Below are positions 10,005 through 21,272 of a stretch of DNA of 64,000 nucleotides, one piece after another (the first letter of the stretch is position 1; each line of letters starts with the position of its first letter). A program made the position numbers and the translations under genes. Origin of the DNA: Pseudomonadota bacterium (GTDB lineage: Bacteria; Pseudomonadota; Gammaproteobacteria; Burkholderiales; Sulfuriferulaceae); contig JAJZUW010000003.1 of NCBI GenBank assembly GCA_021845925.1, forward strand, positions 1-64,000, read 5' to 3'. The notes under the pieces were generated by a model. The model was not told where the DNA came from, searched no databases, and saw only the letters and a program-made list of their open reading frames with translations.

Positions 10005-10121
10005 TCCATTCATCCGTCAAATCTGCGGTGGGCACATCCCCCTGACCCTCCGGCCATTGGCCGTGGTCATCCTGTCAGCAGCAAGCTCTGTCGCACGCGC
10101 AACTGGCCGGACCGGCCGGCA

Positions 10122-10127
10122 TTATAC
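10122..10127 (-). promoter_or_regulatory. Candidate -10 of an lpxC promoter
   Basis: On the minus strand this reads TATAAT, a perfect sigma-70 -10, about 118 bp upstream of the lpxC start and within the ftsZ-lpxC gap. No convincing -35 is seen at 16-18 bp. It would let lpxC be expressed apart from the dcw transcript. Confidence 0.4.
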
Positions 10128-10172
10128 CGCAGCAGTGGGCTTTCTGCCCGGATCTCGCAGCATCAGCCCCGT

Positions 10173-11327
10173 TCAGTCAGCCTGACGACGCAGAAAAGCC
10201 GGAATCTGGATCTCTTCCACACCTGCCTGCTTCAGGGCATCGATCTGCGCATCACGACGGCTGCGGAATACGCGCGGCTCGCTTTCCGACTGTTGCTGAT
10301 GATCGGCATGCACGGTTGCAAAATCATCGGTACCGGTCTTGACGATGACCGGCTTGGCCTGCTGGCGAGCCACCGGATGACCCAGACCGGTTGCGACGAT
10401 GGTCACACGCAGCTCATCGCCAATGTCTTCGTCGATCACGGTACCTGCAATCACGGTTGCCTCGTCGGCCACGAAAGACTTCACCGCGTTCATGACTTCA
10501 TAGTATTCCTTCATCTTCAGCGATCCGGAAGCCGTCACGTTGACCAGCACTCCGCGGGCGCCTGCCAGATTGACATCTTCCAGCAACGGGCTGGCAACGG
10601 CCTGCTGGGCTGCCAGTCGCGCACGGTCCGCACCAGTGGCTGCGGCAGAGCCCATCATCGCCATGCCCATTTCGGACATCACCGTACGCACATCGGCAAA
10701 GTCGACGTTCACGGTACCCGCACAGTTGATCACCTCGGCGATACCGGCCACGGCGCCATGCAGGACATTGTTGGCGGCACGGAATGCATCCAGCATCGAC
10801 ACATCGTCGCCAAGCACCTGCATCAGCTTTTCGTTCGGAATGACGATCAGCGAATCGACATGCCGCGTGAGCGCCTCGATGCCCGCATTGGCCAGACGGA
10901 CGCGCTTGCCTTCGAACACAAACGGCTTGGTCACCACAGCCACCGTCAGAATACCCATTTCCTTGGCCACTTCCGCCACCACCGGAGCGGCACCAGTACC
11001 GGTGCCGCCACCCATGCCAGCAGTGATGAACAGCATGTCGGCACCTTCGATCAGCTCCGCAATCCGTTCACGGTCTTCCAGTGCGGCCTCGCGACCCACT
11101 TCCGGATTGGCGCCTGCGCCCAGCCCGCGCGTCACGGTGGAACCCAGTTGCAACTGGATTTTCGCCTTGTTGCGCTGCAGAGCCTGTGCATCAGTATTGA
11201 CACTGATGAACTCGACCGAGTCAATCCCGCTGTCGATCATGTGGTCGACTGCATTGCCGCCGCAGCCCCCAACACCGATCACCTTGATCACTGCTTCCTG
11301 CCGTTCGTCTACCAGTTCAAATTGCAT
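10173..11327 (-). CDS. ftsZ: Cell division tubulin homologue FtsZ
   Basis: FtsZ is the GTPase that polymerises into the Z-ring. The 384-residue protein has the N-terminal [11 protein letters not shown] segment and the tubulin signature GGGTGTG at 106-112, followed by a variable linker and the conserved C-terminal peptide [10 protein letters not shown] that binds FtsA and ZipA-like anchors. The start at 11327 is supported by AAGGAG eight bases upstream; a longer frame would reach back into ftsA. It follows ftsA by 71 bp, with a hairpin at the ftsA stop. Confidence 0.98.
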   Translation of the reverse strand: MQFELVDERQEAVIKVIGVGGCGGNAVDHMIDSGIDSVEFISVNTDAQALQRNKAKIQLQLGSTVTRGLGAGANPEVGREAALEDRERIAELIEGADMLFITAGMGGGTGTGAAPVVAEVAKEMGILTVAVVTKPFVFEGKRVRLANAGIEALTRHVDSLIVIPNEKLMQVLGDDVSMLDAFRAANNVLHGAVAGIAEVINCAGTVNVDFADVRTVMSEMGMAMMGSAAATGADRARLAAQQAVASPLLEDVNLAGARGVLVNVTASGSLKMKEYYEVMNAVKSFVADEATVIAGTVIDEDIGDELRVTIVATGLGHPVARQQAKPVIVKTGTDDFATVHADHQQQSESEPRVFRSRRDAQIDALKQAGVEEIQIPAFLRRQAD

Positions 11328-11395
11328 TGCCGTCTCCTTCCTACTGTTGCCATCACACATCACCGGTCCGCATGCAGCAGACCGCCTTGTCACCC

Positions 11396-11415
11396 GGTTC
11401 AGAAATTCCTGAACC
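11396..11415. other. Hairpin spanning the ftsA stop codon
   Basis: GGTTCAG (11396-11402) and CTGAACC (11409-11415) form a perfect 7-bp stem around a six-base loop. The ftsA stop codon (11399-11401 on the minus strand) lies in the stem. No T-run follows, so it is more likely a translational or mRNA-processing feature between ftsA and ftsZ than a terminator, or chance. Confidence 0.35.
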
Positions 11416-12634
11416 ACCCTTTCATTCTGTTCAGCACTTGTCCCATGCTCACGCCCGCCATCCGCCCTGCCGGACGAGGTCCTTCCTGCTCCAGACCGGA
11501 CAGCAGCAGACCAACACCAGTGGCATACCGCGGATTGCGGACGACATCCGACAAACCGCCAGCGTATTCGGGCAGACCGAGCCTGACCGGCATGTGCAGG
11601 ACTTCCTCACCCAACTCGACCATTCCAGCCATGCCAGCTGCGCCACCGGTGATCACGATCCCCGAACGCAACAATTCCTCGTAACCGCTTCGGCGCAATT
11701 CGGCCTGGACCATTTCATACAGCTCCAGCACTCTGGGCTCGATAACTTCGGCCAGCAGCTGGCGGGACATCTGGCGCGGCGGACGATCACCCACGCCGGG
11801 GACTTCGAGCATGTCATGCACGCCTGCCAGCTGGCGCAACGCGCAGCCGTGGCGGATCTTGATGTCCTCGGCATCTTTCAGAGAAGTCCGCAGGGCATGT
11901 GCGATATCGCTGGTAACCTGGTCGCCGGCAACCGGAATCACCGCGGTATGGCGAATGGCGCCCTGGGTAAACACGGCGATGTCGGTGGTTCCGCCCCCGA
12001 TATCGACCACGGCCACGCCCAGATCCTTCTCGTCGGCTGTCAGCACCGCCTGAGCCGATGCCAGAGGCTGCAGGATCAGGTCGCTGACATCCAGACCGCA
12101 GCGACGCACGCATTTGATGATGTTCTGTGCAGCTGAAACAGCGCCGGTCACGATATGCACCTTGACCTCCAGCCGCACGCCGCTCATGCCGAGAGGTTCA
12201 CGCACATCTTCCTGGCCATCCACCAGATACTCCTGTGGCAGGACATGCAGAATCTGCTGATCGGTCGGAATATTCATCGCACGCGCCGTTTCCAGCACGC
12301 GATCAATATCCATCTGGGTCACTTCCTTGTCCCGGATCGGCGTCATGCCGTCCGAGTTGAAACTGCGGATGTGGCTGCCGGCAATGCCGGTATACACCTG
12401 GCTGATCTTGCAATCCGCCATCAGCTCTGCTTCTTCCAGCGCACGCTGGATGGCGTTGACTGTGGATTCGATATTGACCACCACACCCCGTTTGAGCCCC
12501 CTGGACTCATGCGACCCCATGCCAACGACATCCAGTCGTCCGTCCGGCAACAACTGCGCCACAATGGCCACCACCTTGGATGTCCCGATATCCAGGCCTA
12601 CCAGAAGCTCCCGGTTGTCGCGTTGCCTGCTCAT
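11399..12634 (-). CDS. ftsA: Cell division actin homologue FtsA
   Basis: FtsA tethers FtsZ to the membrane and signals to the septal peptidoglycan machinery. The 411-residue protein opens its actin fold with [10 protein letters not shown] and has a phosphate-binding [14 protein letters not shown] segment. The C-terminus (MKGWFRNF) is the short amphipathic helix that anchors to the membrane. The ATG at 12634 overlaps the ftsQ stop by four bases, which argues against the longer in-frame upstream codons. Confidence 0.97.
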   Translation of the reverse strand: MSRQRDNRELLVGLDIGTSKVVAIVAQLLPDGRLDVVGMGSHESRGLKRGVVVNIESTVNAIQRALEEAELMADCKISQVYTGIAGSHIRSFNSDGMTPIRDKEVTQMDIDRVLETARAMNIPTDQQILHVLPQEYLVDGQEDVREPLGMSGVRLEVKVHIVTGAVSAAQNIIKCVRRCGLDVSDLILQPLASAQAVLTADEKDLGVAVVDIGGGTTDIAVFTQGAIRHTAVIPVAGDQVTSDIAHALRTSLKDAEDIKIRHGCALRQLAGVHDMLEVPGVGDRPPRQMSRQLLAEVIEPRVLELYEMVQAELRRSGYEELLRSGIVITGGAAGMAGMVELGEEVLHMPVRLGLPEYAGGLSDVVRNPRYATGVGLLLSGLEQEGPRPAGRMAGVSMGQVLNRMKGWFRNF

Positions 12635-13365
12635 GACTGTTTTCCCTCTTTCTGCTTGCCAGGCGCTTCTGCCTGTTGTGCCATTTCCACAGCGATACCT
12701 TGCGGGTACCGCAGATCCACCCTGCGCAATGGTTGTGGCAGCCATGCCTGCATTTGCGGCATCAGGCGGATCCAGCGCGACAGTCGTGCATCCATGTCCT
12801 GGTGCCCCAGTTCCACCTCGGTTCCGTTATCCAGCACCAGTTGCCAGCTGCGCCGGTCATCCAGCGCCAGACTGGTCACACTGCGGCCGACAGGCGCCAG
12901 AATGCGCGACATCTGCTGCCATTCGCTGCGCACCTGCTGGTTACTGCCGTCCGGTCCGGACAATCTCACCAGCTTCATGTCGGTAGCCGCCATGAACACG
13001 TCGCCGTAGGTATCCAGCAGGGCATCCTGATTCCAGCGTGCCAGTGGCTGGTGTTCTTCCAGCCGCACCACCAGCCGGTTGGGCCACACCCGCCGCACAT
13101 CGACCGATCTCACCCAGGGCAGCTTACCGAATCCGGCCTGGATCTGGTCCAGATCCAGACTGAACAGGCTGCCCCTGACACAATCCGCGATCACCAGCCG
13201 GGTCTGCTCGGATGTCACGCGCTGTGCGCCACTGATATCGACCTGGCTGACTTCGAACACCGGCAGCCTGGTAAAGCGGATCAGGCCGAACACCACCAGA
13301 CCAGCCAGCGCCAGTCCGGTGGCATAACGCCACATGCCCGCCATGCGAGACCAGTCAATCCGCAC
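12631..13365 (-). CDS. ftsQ: Cell division protein FtsQ
   Basis: FtsQ is a bitopic divisome protein that binds FtsB and FtsL in the periplasm. I choose the GTG at 13365: a strong GGAGGA sits just upstream, it overlaps the ddl stop by only 11 bases, and it gives about 244 residues. A longer form to 13401 would overlap ddl by 47 bases. The protein has a short basic cytoplasmic N-terminus, one membrane segment (about 14-32) and then the POTRA domain starting at [14 protein letters not shown]. The C-terminus is charged (KQKEGKQS) and overlaps the ftsA start. Confidence 0.93.
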   Translation of the reverse strand: MRIDWSRMAGMWRYATGLALAGLVVFGLIRFTRLPVFEVSQVDISGAQRVTSEQTRLVIADCVRGSLFSLDLDQIQAGFGKLPWVRSVDVRRVWPNRLVVRLEEHQPLARWNQDALLDTYGDVFMAATDMKLVRLSGPDGSNQQVRSEWQQMSRILAPVGRSVTSLALDDRRSWQLVLDNGTEVELGHQDMDARLSRWIRLMPQMQAWLPQPLRRVDLRYPQGIAVEMAQQAEAPGKQKEGKQS

Positions 13366-14266
13366 GCGCTTCCTCCAGTACCTTGACCAGCAGTTCGCCA
13401 AACGGAATGCCGGCTGCTTTGGCCGCCATGGGAACCAGACTGTGATCCGTCATGCCCGGCGACGTGTTGATTTCGAGAAACCACGGCCTGCCGTCCTGGT
13501 CAACCATGACATCCAGTCTCCCCCAGCCACGACACCCCAGAATGTCGAACGCACGCAGGGCGATTTCGCCAATCCTTTTTTCATCTGCCGGCGCGAGTCC
13601 GCAAGGCACTTCATAACGGGTGTCATTGCGAATGTATTTCGCTTCATAGTCGTAATACTCACCGGCCGGCACCAGACGGATCATCGGCAACACCTCGCCG
13701 GCGACAATGGAGCAGGTGTACTCGCCACCCTGGATGGCCTGTTCGGCAATCACGATCGGGTCATATGTGGCGGCGCGCTGCCAGGCCGCAAACAGGTCAT
13801 CGGCATGCGTGACCCGGGTCATGCCGAGACTGGAACCTTCCCGCGCCGGCTTGACGAAAACTGGCAATCCCAGCTTGTCTACCACAGCCTGCCAGTCTGA
13901 GCGGGCATCCAGTATTTCCCAGGCCGGCGTCGGAATACCTGCCGCCTGCCAGATCAGCTTGGTCCGCCACTTGTCCATTGCCAGCGCGGATGCCATCACC
14001 CCACTGCCAGTGTAGGGAATGCCCATCCAGTCCAGCACCCCCTGTACGGTCCCGTCTTCACCGAACCGGCCATGCAGGGCAATCATGACCCGGTCAAAAC
14101 CGGCTGCCTGCAATGCGGCAATATCCTGGGTGCCGGGATCAAACGGGTGCGCGTCGATACCCTGGCTGCGCAGGGCCGCCAGTACGCGGTTTCCGCTGTT
14201 CAGCGATATTTCGCGCTCCGCAGAGCGTCCGCCGAGCAAAACGCCCACGCGACCAAACCGGTTCAT
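13355..14266 (-). CDS. ddl: D-alanine--D-alanine ligase
   Basis: Ddl joins two D-alanines with ATP to make the dipeptide added by MurF. The 303-residue ATP-grasp protein starts with [15 protein letters not shown] and carries the C-terminal metal and dipeptide binding segment [13 protein letters not shown]. The ATG at 14266 has AAGGAGA ahead of it and overlaps the murB stop by four bases. It is the ddlB-type gene that normally sits next to ftsQ. Confidence 0.97.
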   Translation of the reverse strand: MNRFGRVGVLLGGRSAEREISLNSGNRVLAALRSQGIDAHPFDPGTQDIAALQAAGFDRVMIALHGRFGEDGTVQGVLDWMGIPYTGSGVMASALAMDKWRTKLIWQAAGIPTPAWEILDARSDWQAVVDKLGLPVFVKPAREGSSLGMTRVTHADDLFAAWQRAATYDPIVIAEQAIQGGEYTCSIVAGEVLPMIRLVPAGEYYDYEAKYIRNDTRYEVPCGLAPADEKRIGEIALRAFDILGCRGWGRLDVMVDQDGRPWFLEINTSPGMTDHSLVPMAAKAAGIPFGELLVKVLEEARAD

Positions 14267-15183
14267 TGCATGTTCTCCTTTGCCACCCCGACGATGCGCA
14301 CCTCGCATGTCAGATCCACGCCCTGTCGTTCAAGCACGGTATCGTGAACATGCACGATGATCCGTTCGATGTCCGCTGCGCTGGCATCCCCCAGATTGAC
14401 GATAAAATTGGCATGTTTTTCAGAAACCTGCGCGCCACCGATCCGAAATCCCTTCAGCCCGCTGATTTCAATCAGCCGAGCCGCATGGTCATCCGGCGGA
14501 TTGCGGAATACCGATCCGGCATTCGGCTGACCGAGCGGCTGACTGGCGATGCGCTTTTCCAGCAAGGTGGTGATCGCCTGACGCGATTTCTGGCCATCGC
14601 CCGCCATCAGCGACAACCAGCCGGCGACAAACCATTCGTTTTCCGCCAGACCGATTACTTCGCGATAACCAATGGCAAATTCATGGCAATCCCGTTGCCT
14701 GATTTCGCCTGCACGGTTCATGGTCAGCACCCGACTGATCACATCCCAGGTATCGCTGCCGTAACAACCGGCATTCATGGCCAGTCCGCCACCCAGCGTA
14801 CCTGGGATGCCGGCCATGAACTCCGCCCCGACGAGATCATGGTTGGCGGCAAACCGGGCCAGTTTCGGCAACGCCACACCGGCTTCCGCATACACCGTGC
14901 CGGATGGCGCCGACGTTTCCAGCCGGAGCGTTTTCAACGCGCCATGCATGCTGAGCACCACGCCGGCCAGTCCACCGTCGCGCACCAGCAGATTGCTGCC
15001 CAGCCCGACGCAATACACCGGCACATCCGCCGGCAAACTGCGCAGGAACTCCGCCATGTCCGCCAGATCTGCCGGCTGATACCAGTTTTCGGCACGACCG
15101 CCTGCCCGCCACGACACGTGGGCAGACATGGGTTCGTTTTTGCGCAGTACGCCGCGCAGAGAACTGGTTGGTTGCGGCATCAT
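14263..15183 (-). CDS. murB: UDP-N-acetylenolpyruvoylglucosamine reductase
   Basis: MurB is the FAD enzyme that reduces enolpyruvyl-UDP-GlcNAc to UDP-MurNAc. The 306-residue protein shows the FAD-binding [13 protein letters not shown] segment, the [16 protein letters not shown] segment and GSVFRNP, whose Ser is the usual proton donor. The length and the GCYG element resemble the short (type II) form rather than the about 340-residue E. coli form. Its place between murC and ddl differs from the E. coli cluster, where murB is elsewhere. Both ends overlap neighbours by four bases. Confidence 0.95.
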   Translation of the reverse strand: MMPQPTSSLRGVLRKNEPMSAHVSWRAGGRAENWYQPADLADMAEFLRSLPADVPVYCVGLGSNLLVRDGGLAGVVLSMHGALKTLRLETSAPSGTVYAEAGVALPKLARFAANHDLVGAEFMAGIPGTLGGGLAMNAGCYGSDTWDVISRVLTMNRAGEIRQRDCHEFAIGYREVIGLAENEWFVAGWLSLMAGDGQKSRQAITTLLEKRIASQPLGQPNAGSVFRNPPDDHAARLIEISGLKGFRIGGAQVSEKHANFIVNLGDASAADIERIIVHVHDTVLERQGVDLTCEVRIVGVAKENMQ

Positions 15184-16583
15184 GCTGCTCCACCTCCCGC
15201 CAGTTCGACGATGGCAGCAGGGACGCTGCCTATCGAGCCCGCGCCCATGGTCAGCACAACATCGCCGTCCCGCACGTTATCGAGCACAGCACCGGCCATG
15301 TCGCCAATCTGGGCGACAAACAGCGGTTCGACCTTGCCGTTCACGCGCAATGCGCGCGACAAGGCGCGACTGTCTGCAGCCACAACCGGTTGTTCGCCGG
15401 CCGCATAGACTTCGGTCAGCAACAGCATGTCGACACTGCCCAGCACCGCGACGAAGTCTTCAAACAGATCTCGTGTGCGGCTGTAACGATGCGGCTGGAA
15501 TGCCAGCACCAGCCTGCGACCAGGGAAGGCAGCCCGGGCAGCAGCCAGGGTGGCGGCCATTTCCGCCGGATGATGGCCATAGTCGTCAATGAGCGTGAAA
15601 CTGCCGCCCTGCGCCAGCTGAATATCGCCATAGCGCTGGAAGCGTCTGCCCACACCGGAGAATTCGCCCAGCGCAGTGGCAATGTCCTGCGTCTGCACAC
15701 CAATTTCCAGGGCAATGGCGATTGCTGCCAGTGCGTTCAGCACATTGTGGCGTCCCGGAATGTTCAGACTCACCGGCATTACCGGTTTTCCGCCACCGTT
15801 GACAACCTCGAAGTGCATGCGCCCATTTTCGGCGCGAATATTGATTGCGCGAAGGTCGGCCGGCTGATCGATGGCATAACTGGTCACCGGCTTGCTGATC
15901 GATGGCAGGATGGAACGCACATTCTCATCATCCACGCACAGCACAGCACGACCATAAAACGGAATGTGTTCGACAAAATCGACGAATGCCTGCTTCAGAC
16001 GGCCAAAATCATGGCCGTACGTTTCCATGTGATCGGCATCGATATTGGTCACCACGCAGAGTATTGGCATCAGGTGCAGGAACGACGCATCCGATTCGTC
16101 AGCCTCGGCAACCAGATACTCGCCCTGACCCAGACGGGCATTTGCCCCGGCAGCCAGCAATCGGCCGCCGATCACGAAGGTCGGGTCCAGCCCGGCCTGG
16201 GCCAGCACGCTGGCAATCAATGAGGTGGTGGTGGTCTTGCCGTGGGTTCCGGCAACCGCAATACCCTGACGGAGTCGCATCAGTTCCGCCAGCATGATGG
16301 CGCGGGGCACCACCGGTATGCCACGCTCCCGTGCCGCCAGGACTTCGGGGTTGTCCGGCTGCACCGCTGTCGACACCACGATCACATCGGCCTGACCAAC
16401 ATGGGCAGCCGCATGGCCACGGTGGATATGCGCTCCCAGACTCGCCAGCCTGCGGGTATTGGCACTGTCGGACAAGTCCGATCCGGTGATGACATAACCC
16501 TGGTTCAGCAGCACTTCGGCAATCCCGCTCATCCCGGCGCCACCGATACCGACAAAGTGCAATTGTCTGACCTTGTGCTTCAT
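15180..16583 (-). CDS. murC: UDP-N-acetylmuramate--L-alanine ligase
   Basis: MurC adds the first amino acid, L-alanine, to UDP-MurNAc using ATP. The 467-residue protein begins with a Rossmann-like [14 protein letters not shown] and has the Mur ligase ATP loop GTHGKTTTT at about 112-120. The ATG at 16583 has GAGGAAA upstream and overlaps the murG stop by four bases. Confidence 0.97.
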   Translation of the reverse strand: MKHKVRQLHFVGIGGAGMSGIAEVLLNQGYVITGSDLSDSANTRRLASLGAHIHRGHAAAHVGQADVIVVSTAVQPDNPEVLAARERGIPVVPRAIMLAELMRLRQGIAVAGTHGKTTTTSLIASVLAQAGLDPTFVIGGRLLAAGANARLGQGEYLVAEADESDASFLHLMPILCVVTNIDADHMETYGHDFGRLKQAFVDFVEHIPFYGRAVLCVDDENVRSILPSISKPVTSYAIDQPADLRAINIRAENGRMHFEVVNGGGKPVMPVSLNIPGRHNVLNALAAIAIALEIGVQTQDIATALGEFSGVGRRFQRYGDIQLAQGGSFTLIDDYGHHPAEMAATLAAARAAFPGRRLVLAFQPHRYSRTRDLFEDFVAVLGSVDMLLLTEVYAAGEQPVVAADSRALSRALRVNGKVEPLFVAQIGDMAGAVLDNVRDGDVVLTMGAGSIGSVPAAIVELAGGGAA

Positions 16584-17668
16584 CGCACCATTTCCTCGCA
16601 AACGTCTGCCACGGTCGCAGCCGCATCCGGCTTTGCCACCGACAGGGCGCGTTCGGCCATGCCGGCAAGCTGTTCACGGTCAAGTCCGGTCAGCAGTCCA
16701 GCCAGTGCTTCCGGCGTCAACCGGTCTTGTGGCATCAGAATGGCGGCTTGATGGCTGGTCAGAAATCCAGCATTGCGGGTCTGGTGGTCATCCACTGCAT
16801 GCGGATACGGCACCAGAATGGCCGGCACACCCGCCACTGCCAGTTCAGCAACTGTCAGTGCGCCGGCACGCGTAATCGCCACATCGCACCAGGCGTAAGC
16901 ATCTGCCATATCCTGTATGTAATCTTTTACATCGGCCTCAACCGCCGCCTCACGGTAATTCCTGCGCAATGTCTCCACATGCCGTTCGCCTGACTGATGC
17001 ATGACCACAGGACGTTCCGTCTCCCCGATCAGCGCCAGTGCCCGCGGCACCACGTCGTTCAATGCCTGGGCACCCAGACTCCCCCCAACCACCAGCAGGC
17101 GTAGTCGTCCACTGCGGTCTTTACGGGCTTGTACAGCAGGCGTCAGGCTTGCGCGAACCGGGTTGCCAGTCCATTGGGTATCCACCTTGCCACAGGGCAA
17201 CGGCCGGTCGATGGTCTGGCAGAATGCCTCTGGAAATCCGGTCATCACCCGTTTTGCAACACAGGCCAGAACCCGGTTGGTCAATCCGGCAATCGCATTC
17301 TGCTCATGCACCAGCAATGGCAAGCCTGTTATCGCCGCCATGATTCCGCCTGGAAAACTCGGATAACCCCCAAATCCGATCACGACATCCGGCCGGTGCC
17401 GCAGTACTGCTGCCAGGGCCTGGGCACAAGCCAGCAACAACATGCCTGGCATGACCAGCTTGCGAATCAGTCCATTGCCACGCAATCCACTCATGCTGAG
17501 CCATGCCATCTGGTAACCGGCACCCGGTACGATGCGGGATTCCATGCCTTTGCGCGTGCCAAGCCAGACCACCTGCCAGCCTCGCTCGCGCAGGACATCG
17601 GCCACCGCCATGCCGGGATAGATATGACCGCCGGTGCCGCCTGCCATGATCATGACTGTCTGCGCCAT
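16580..17668 (-). CDS. murG: Lipid II synthase MurG (GlcNAc transferase)
   Basis: MurG transfers GlcNAc from UDP-GlcNAc to lipid I, giving lipid II, at the inner face of the membrane. The 362-residue GT-B (GT28) protein has the G-loop GGTGGH at 10-15 and later the [10 protein letters not shown] loop and [10 protein letters not shown] donor-site segment. The ATG at 17668 lies one base after the ftsW stop with AAGGGAG upstream; an in-frame codon at 17689 would overlap ftsW. Confidence 0.97.
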   Translation of the reverse strand: MAQTVMIMAGGTGGHIYPGMAVADVLRERGWQVVWLGTRKGMESRIVPGAGYQMAWLSMSGLRGNGLIRKLVMPGMLLLACAQALAAVLRHRPDVVIGFGGYPSFPGGIMAAITGLPLLVHEQNAIAGLTNRVLACVAKRVMTGFPEAFCQTIDRPLPCGKVDTQWTGNPVRASLTPAVQARKDRSGRLRLLVVGGSLGAQALNDVVPRALALIGETERPVVMHQSGERHVETLRRNYREAAVEADVKDYIQDMADAYAWCDVAITRAGALTVAELAVAGVPAILVPYPHAVDDHQTRNAGFLTSHQAAILMPQDRLTPEALAGLLTGLDREQLAGMAERALSVAKPDAAATVADVCEEMVR

Positions 17669-17669
17669 T

Positions 17670-18830
17670 TCATGCTCCCTTGCGGCCACGCCGCATGGCG
17701 CGCGTTTCGTGGTCTACCCGCAGCAGAATGCCCAGCGCAATGCAGTTGGTCACCACGCCACTGCCGCCATACGACATCAGCGGCAATGTCAGTCCTTTGG
17801 TAGGCAACAGGCCGACATTGACGCCAATATTGATGCCAGCCTGCACGCCCAGCCAGACACCAATGCCCATGGCAGTCAGCGCACAGAAGTGGCGTTCCTG
17901 CTGCGCAGCCTCGCGTCCGATGCGGAATGCCCGGATCACCAGCATGCCAAACAGTCCGATCGCGACGGCCACCCCCAGCAGGCCCAGCTCTTCGGCTATC
18001 ACCGCCAGCAGGAAATCGGTATGCGCCTCCGGCAGATAGAACAGCTTTTCCACACTGCGTCCCAGGCCGAGGCCAAACCACTGGCCACGGCCAAATGCAA
18101 TCAGGGCGTGGGCCAGCTGATATCCTTTGCCATAAGGATCCGACCATGGATCCATGAAGCCGGTTATCCGCTGCAGACGATAGGGCGAACTCCAGATCAG
18201 GCCAATGAATCCGATGACCGAAAGCGCAAGCAGTCCGATGAAAATTCTCAGGTTGAGGCCACCCAGAAACAGGGTCGTCATGGCAATCGCCAGAATGACC
18301 ACAAACGCGCCGAAATCCGGCTCGCGCAGCAACAAGGCACCTGTAGTCAGCACCGCAATCAGCATGGGCAGGAAACCCTGTTTGAAGTTATGCATGAATG
18401 CGGCCTTGCGCACGGTATAGTCCGCCGCGTACAGAACAGCGGCCAGCTTCATGATTTCCGACGGTTGCAGATTGATGATGCCCAATGGCAGCCAGCGCTG
18501 GCTGCCATTGACGCTGCGCCCGACTCCCGGAATCAGCACCAGCGCCAGCAGGACCAGGCCGCCGACAAAAATCCACACCGCCCATCGCTGCCACTGGTAG
18601 ACCGGCACGCGGAATGCGGCATAGCCGCAAGCCAGGCCTACCGCCACGAACCCTGCCTGGCGGATCAGGAAGAAGGCTCCGTTGTATCCGGTGTGCACGT
18701 TGGCGGCTGCCGTATCAATGGATGCCGAGTACACCATCACCAGGCCGAACATCAGCAGCGCAAGCACCAGCCAGACGAGCAACTCGTCATAGCTGGCTCC
18801 CCCGGTGCGTCTGCCGACCGCCATGCTCAT
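17670..18830 (-). CDS. ftsW: Septal peptidoglycan polymerase FtsW (SEDS)
   Basis: FtsW is the SEDS-family glycan polymerase that works with FtsI at the septum. The 386-residue polytopic protein has about ten membrane helices. Family marks include the VYSASI segment after the first helix, the GSQRWLPLG loop, LREPDFG with its catalytic-type Asp, and the C-terminal [13 protein letters not shown]. The start overlaps the murD stop by four bases. Confidence 0.97.
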   Translation of the reverse strand: MSMAVGRRTGGASYDELLVWLVLALLMFGLVMVYSASIDTAAANVHTGYNGAFFLIRQAGFVAVGLACGYAAFRVPVYQWQRWAVWIFVGGLVLLALVLIPGVGRSVNGSQRWLPLGIINLQPSEIMKLAAVLYAADYTVRKAAFMHNFKQGFLPMLIAVLTTGALLLREPDFGAFVVILAIAMTTLFLGGLNLRIFIGLLALSVIGFIGLIWSSPYRLQRITGFMDPWSDPYGKGYQLAHALIAFGRGQWFGLGLGRSVEKLFYLPEAHTDFLLAVIAEELGLLGVAVAIGLFGMLVIRAFRIGREAAQQERHFCALTAMGIGVWLGVQAGINIGVNVGLLPTKGLTLPLMSYGGSGVVTNCIALGILLRVDHETRAMRRGRKGA

Positions 18831-20176
18831 GCCACTTCCCTCGCCAGTCGTTCCACAGCGCTGACAAACACCCGCGCCCGGTGTGCATAGTTGTCGAACA
18901 TGTCAAAACTTGCACAGGCCGGAGACAGCAGCACGGCATCTCCCGGACAGGCCTGTTCGCGAGCGACACGGACCGCTTCTTCCATTGTCGCGGCGCGCAT
19001 GACCGGTACGCCAGCATCGGCAATCGCCTCGGCGATTTTGCCCGCATCACGGCCGATCAGCACGACTGCCCTGGCTTTCTGCCGGACCACGGCGGACAGC
19101 GGCGTAAAATCCTGCCCCTTGCCATCCCCGCCGGCGATCAGCACCAGTGGCCGCGACAATCCGCGCATGGCGGCAACGGTTGCCCCCACATTGGTGCCTT
19201 TCGAATCATCGTAGAAATCGATCCCGGCCTGTCCCGCCACCCACTGAACCCGGTGGGGCAGTCCACCAAACAGTTTCAGACATTCCGCAATCCGCTCATC
19301 CGGAATGCCCAGTTCTGCTGCCAGCGCCCAGGCCGCAAGGGCATTGGCGACATTGTGACTGCCGGCCACACGCAGGTCTGCGGATTGCATCAGTGTGTGT
19401 CTGCCACGCCTCAGTTCTCCATCACAGACGCCATAGTTCATGTCGCCTGTCGGGCAATCGAGACCGAAACTGACCTGGCGGCCATGTGCATTTGCCAGTG
19501 CGGCTGCCAGGGGATCTTCGCGGTTGACCACCTGCACGCCCTCAGTCATGGCATACACACGCCCCTTGGCATTTGCGTAGGCCTGCATGTCCGGATACCT
19601 GTCCAGATGGTCTTCACTCAGATTGAGCACAACCGAAGCCGCGCAATGCAGACTGTCGATGTGTTCAAGCTGGAAGCTGGACAGTTCAAGCACGTACACC
19701 TCGGTCTGCTCCGGCTCATCCAGAGCATCCAGTGCAGGCAAACCGATGTTTCCTGCCACGCGCGTCTTCAGCCCTGCCGCCTTGCAGATTTCGCCCACCA
19801 TGGTGGTCACGGTGCTCTTGCCATTCGAACCAGTGATTGCAACCACGCGCGCATGGGGTGGAATCGCACGGGCGAACACCTCCACATCGCTCATCACCGC
19901 CACGCCACGGGCTCGCGCTGCCACAATCTGTGGCTGGCTGTCCGGCACTCCAGGGCTGATCACGATGATATCGATGCCCGCAAACGCTTCTTCCGGCCAG
20001 TGGCCCAGCCACAGCTTCACGTCCGGCAGGCTATCCTGCAACTGGCGTGCTGCAGGCGGCGCGCTGGCCTGATCAGCCACGGACACCTGCGCTCCGTGCC
20101 TGGTCAACCAGCGGGCAGCCGAAAGACCGCTGCTGCCCAGCCCCAGTATCAGAATTTTTTTGTCACTCCAGTTCAT
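18827..20176 (-). CDS. murD: UDP-N-acetylmuramoylalanine--D-glutamate ligase
   Basis: MurD adds D-glutamate to UDP-MurNAc-L-Ala. The 449-residue protein has an N-terminal Rossmann segment ([14 protein letters not shown]) and the ATP loop [11 protein letters not shown] starting near residue 116. It lies 10 bp downstream of mraY and overlaps the ftsW start by four bases. Confidence 0.97.
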   Translation of the reverse strand: MNWSDKKILILGLGSSGLSAARWLTRHGAQVSVADQASAPPAARQLQDSLPDVKLWLGHWPEEAFAGIDIIVISPGVPDSQPQIVAARARGVAVMSDVEVFARAIPPHARVVAITGSNGKSTVTTMVGEICKAAGLKTRVAGNIGLPALDALDEPEQTEVYVLELSSFQLEHIDSLHCAASVVLNLSEDHLDRYPDMQAYANAKGRVYAMTEGVQVVNREDPLAAALANAHGRQVSFGLDCPTGDMNYGVCDGELRRGRHTLMQSADLRVAGSHNVANALAAWALAAELGIPDERIAECLKLFGGLPHRVQWVAGQAGIDFYDDSKGTNVGATVAAMRGLSRPLVLIAGGDGKGQDFTPLSAVVRQKARAVVLIGRDAGKIAEAIADAGVPVMRAATMEEAVRVAREQACPGDAVLLSPACASFDMFDNYAHRARVFVSAVERLAREVA

Positions 20177-20186
20177 CTCAAACGAC

Positions 20187-21272
20187 TCATCGTATTTTCA
20201 GCGTTGACAATCCAAACAGCACCAGCATCATCGTGATGATCCAGAACCGGACCACTACCTGGGTTTCCTTCCAGCCTTTCAGTTCAAAATGATGGTGCAG
20301 CGGAGCCATGCGAAACACCCGCTTTCCAGTCAGCTTGAACGACAGCACCTGAATCATCACAGACAGGGTTTCCACCACGAACACACCCCCCATCACCAGC
20401 AGAACGATTTCCTGGCGCACGATCACGGCCACTGTTCCCAGCGCCGCCCCCAGCGCCAGCGCCCCGACATCGCCCATGAACACCTCGGCCGGATAGGCGT
20501 TGAACCACAGGAAGGCCAGCCCTGCGCCCGCCATGGCTGCGCACACCACCGCCAGTTCGCCCGCGCCTGGTATGTGCGGTTCGCCCAGGTAATGCGAAAA
20601 CACTGCATGTCCGGCCACATATGCAAAAATGGACAGCGCCGATGCCACCATCACGGTGGGCATGATGGCCAGACCATCCAGGCCATCGGTCAGGTTCACC
20701 GCATTGCTGGTTCCCACGATGACAAAATAAGCCAGCATGACAAAACCCAGCGTTCCAAGCGGGATGGCGACATGCTTGAAAAACGGCACGATCAGATCGG
20801 TTTGCGCAGGCAGATGCGCGGAATATGCCAGATACAGTGCCGTTGCCAGGCCAATCAGTGACTGCCAGAAATATTTGGCTTTGGCCGACAATCCCTTGGG
20901 GTTGCGATACACCACCTTGCGATAATCATCCACCCAGCCCACCAGACCAAACCCGAGCGTCGTCAGCAGCACGGTCCAGACATAATGGTTGTCCAGATCG
21001 CCCCAGAACAGGGTGGACAGCACGATTGAAACCAGGATCAGTGCGCCGCCCATGGTCGGGGTGCCGGATTTCACCAGATGGCTCTGAGGGCCATCGGTCC
21101 GCACCGCCTGACCGATTTTCATTTCTGTCAGCTTGCGAATCACCGCCGGACCGATGACGAACGAAATCGTCAATGACGTCAGCGAAGCCAGCACCGCCCG
21201 CAATGTGATGTAGTTGAACACATTGAATGCGTGGACATCACCTTCCAGTGACTGGAATAACCACAGCAGCAT
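20187..21272 (-). CDS. mraY: Phospho-MurNAc-pentapeptide transferase MraY
   Basis: MraY moves phospho-MurNAc-pentapeptide to undecaprenyl phosphate, making lipid I. The 361-residue protein has about ten membrane helices and the catalytic aspartate motifs DDYRKV and [10 protein letters not shown], plus the C-terminal PLHHHFE loop. The ATG at 21272 shares one base with the murF stop (a TGATG-type junction); a TTG one codon upstream is an unlikely alternative. Confidence 0.97.
   Translation of the reverse strand: MLLWLFQSLEGDVHAFNVFNYITLRAVLASLTSLTISFVIGPAVIRKLTEMKIGQAVRTDGPQSHLVKSGTPTMGGALILVSIVLSTLFWGDLDNHYVWTVLLTTLGFGLVGWVDDYRKVVYRNPKGLSAKAKYFWQSLIGLATALYLAYSAHLPAQTDLIVPFFKHVAIPLGTLGFVMLAYFVIVGTSNAVNLTDGLDGLAIMPTVMVASALSIFAYVAGHAVFSHYLGEPHIPGAGELAVVCAAMAGAGLAFLWFNAYPAEVFMGDVGALALGAALGTVAVIVRQEIVLLVMGGVFVVETLSVMIQVLSFKLTGKRVFRMAPLHHHFELKGWKETQVVVRFWIITMMLVLFGLSTLKIR

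Noticed and set aside
9948-11684. A 578-codon plus-strand open frame
   Set aside because: It is antisense to ftsZ and the ftsA 3' end, with His-rich shadow composition.
18614-20236. A 540-codon plus-strand open frame
   Set aside because: It is antisense to murD and the start of ftsW.
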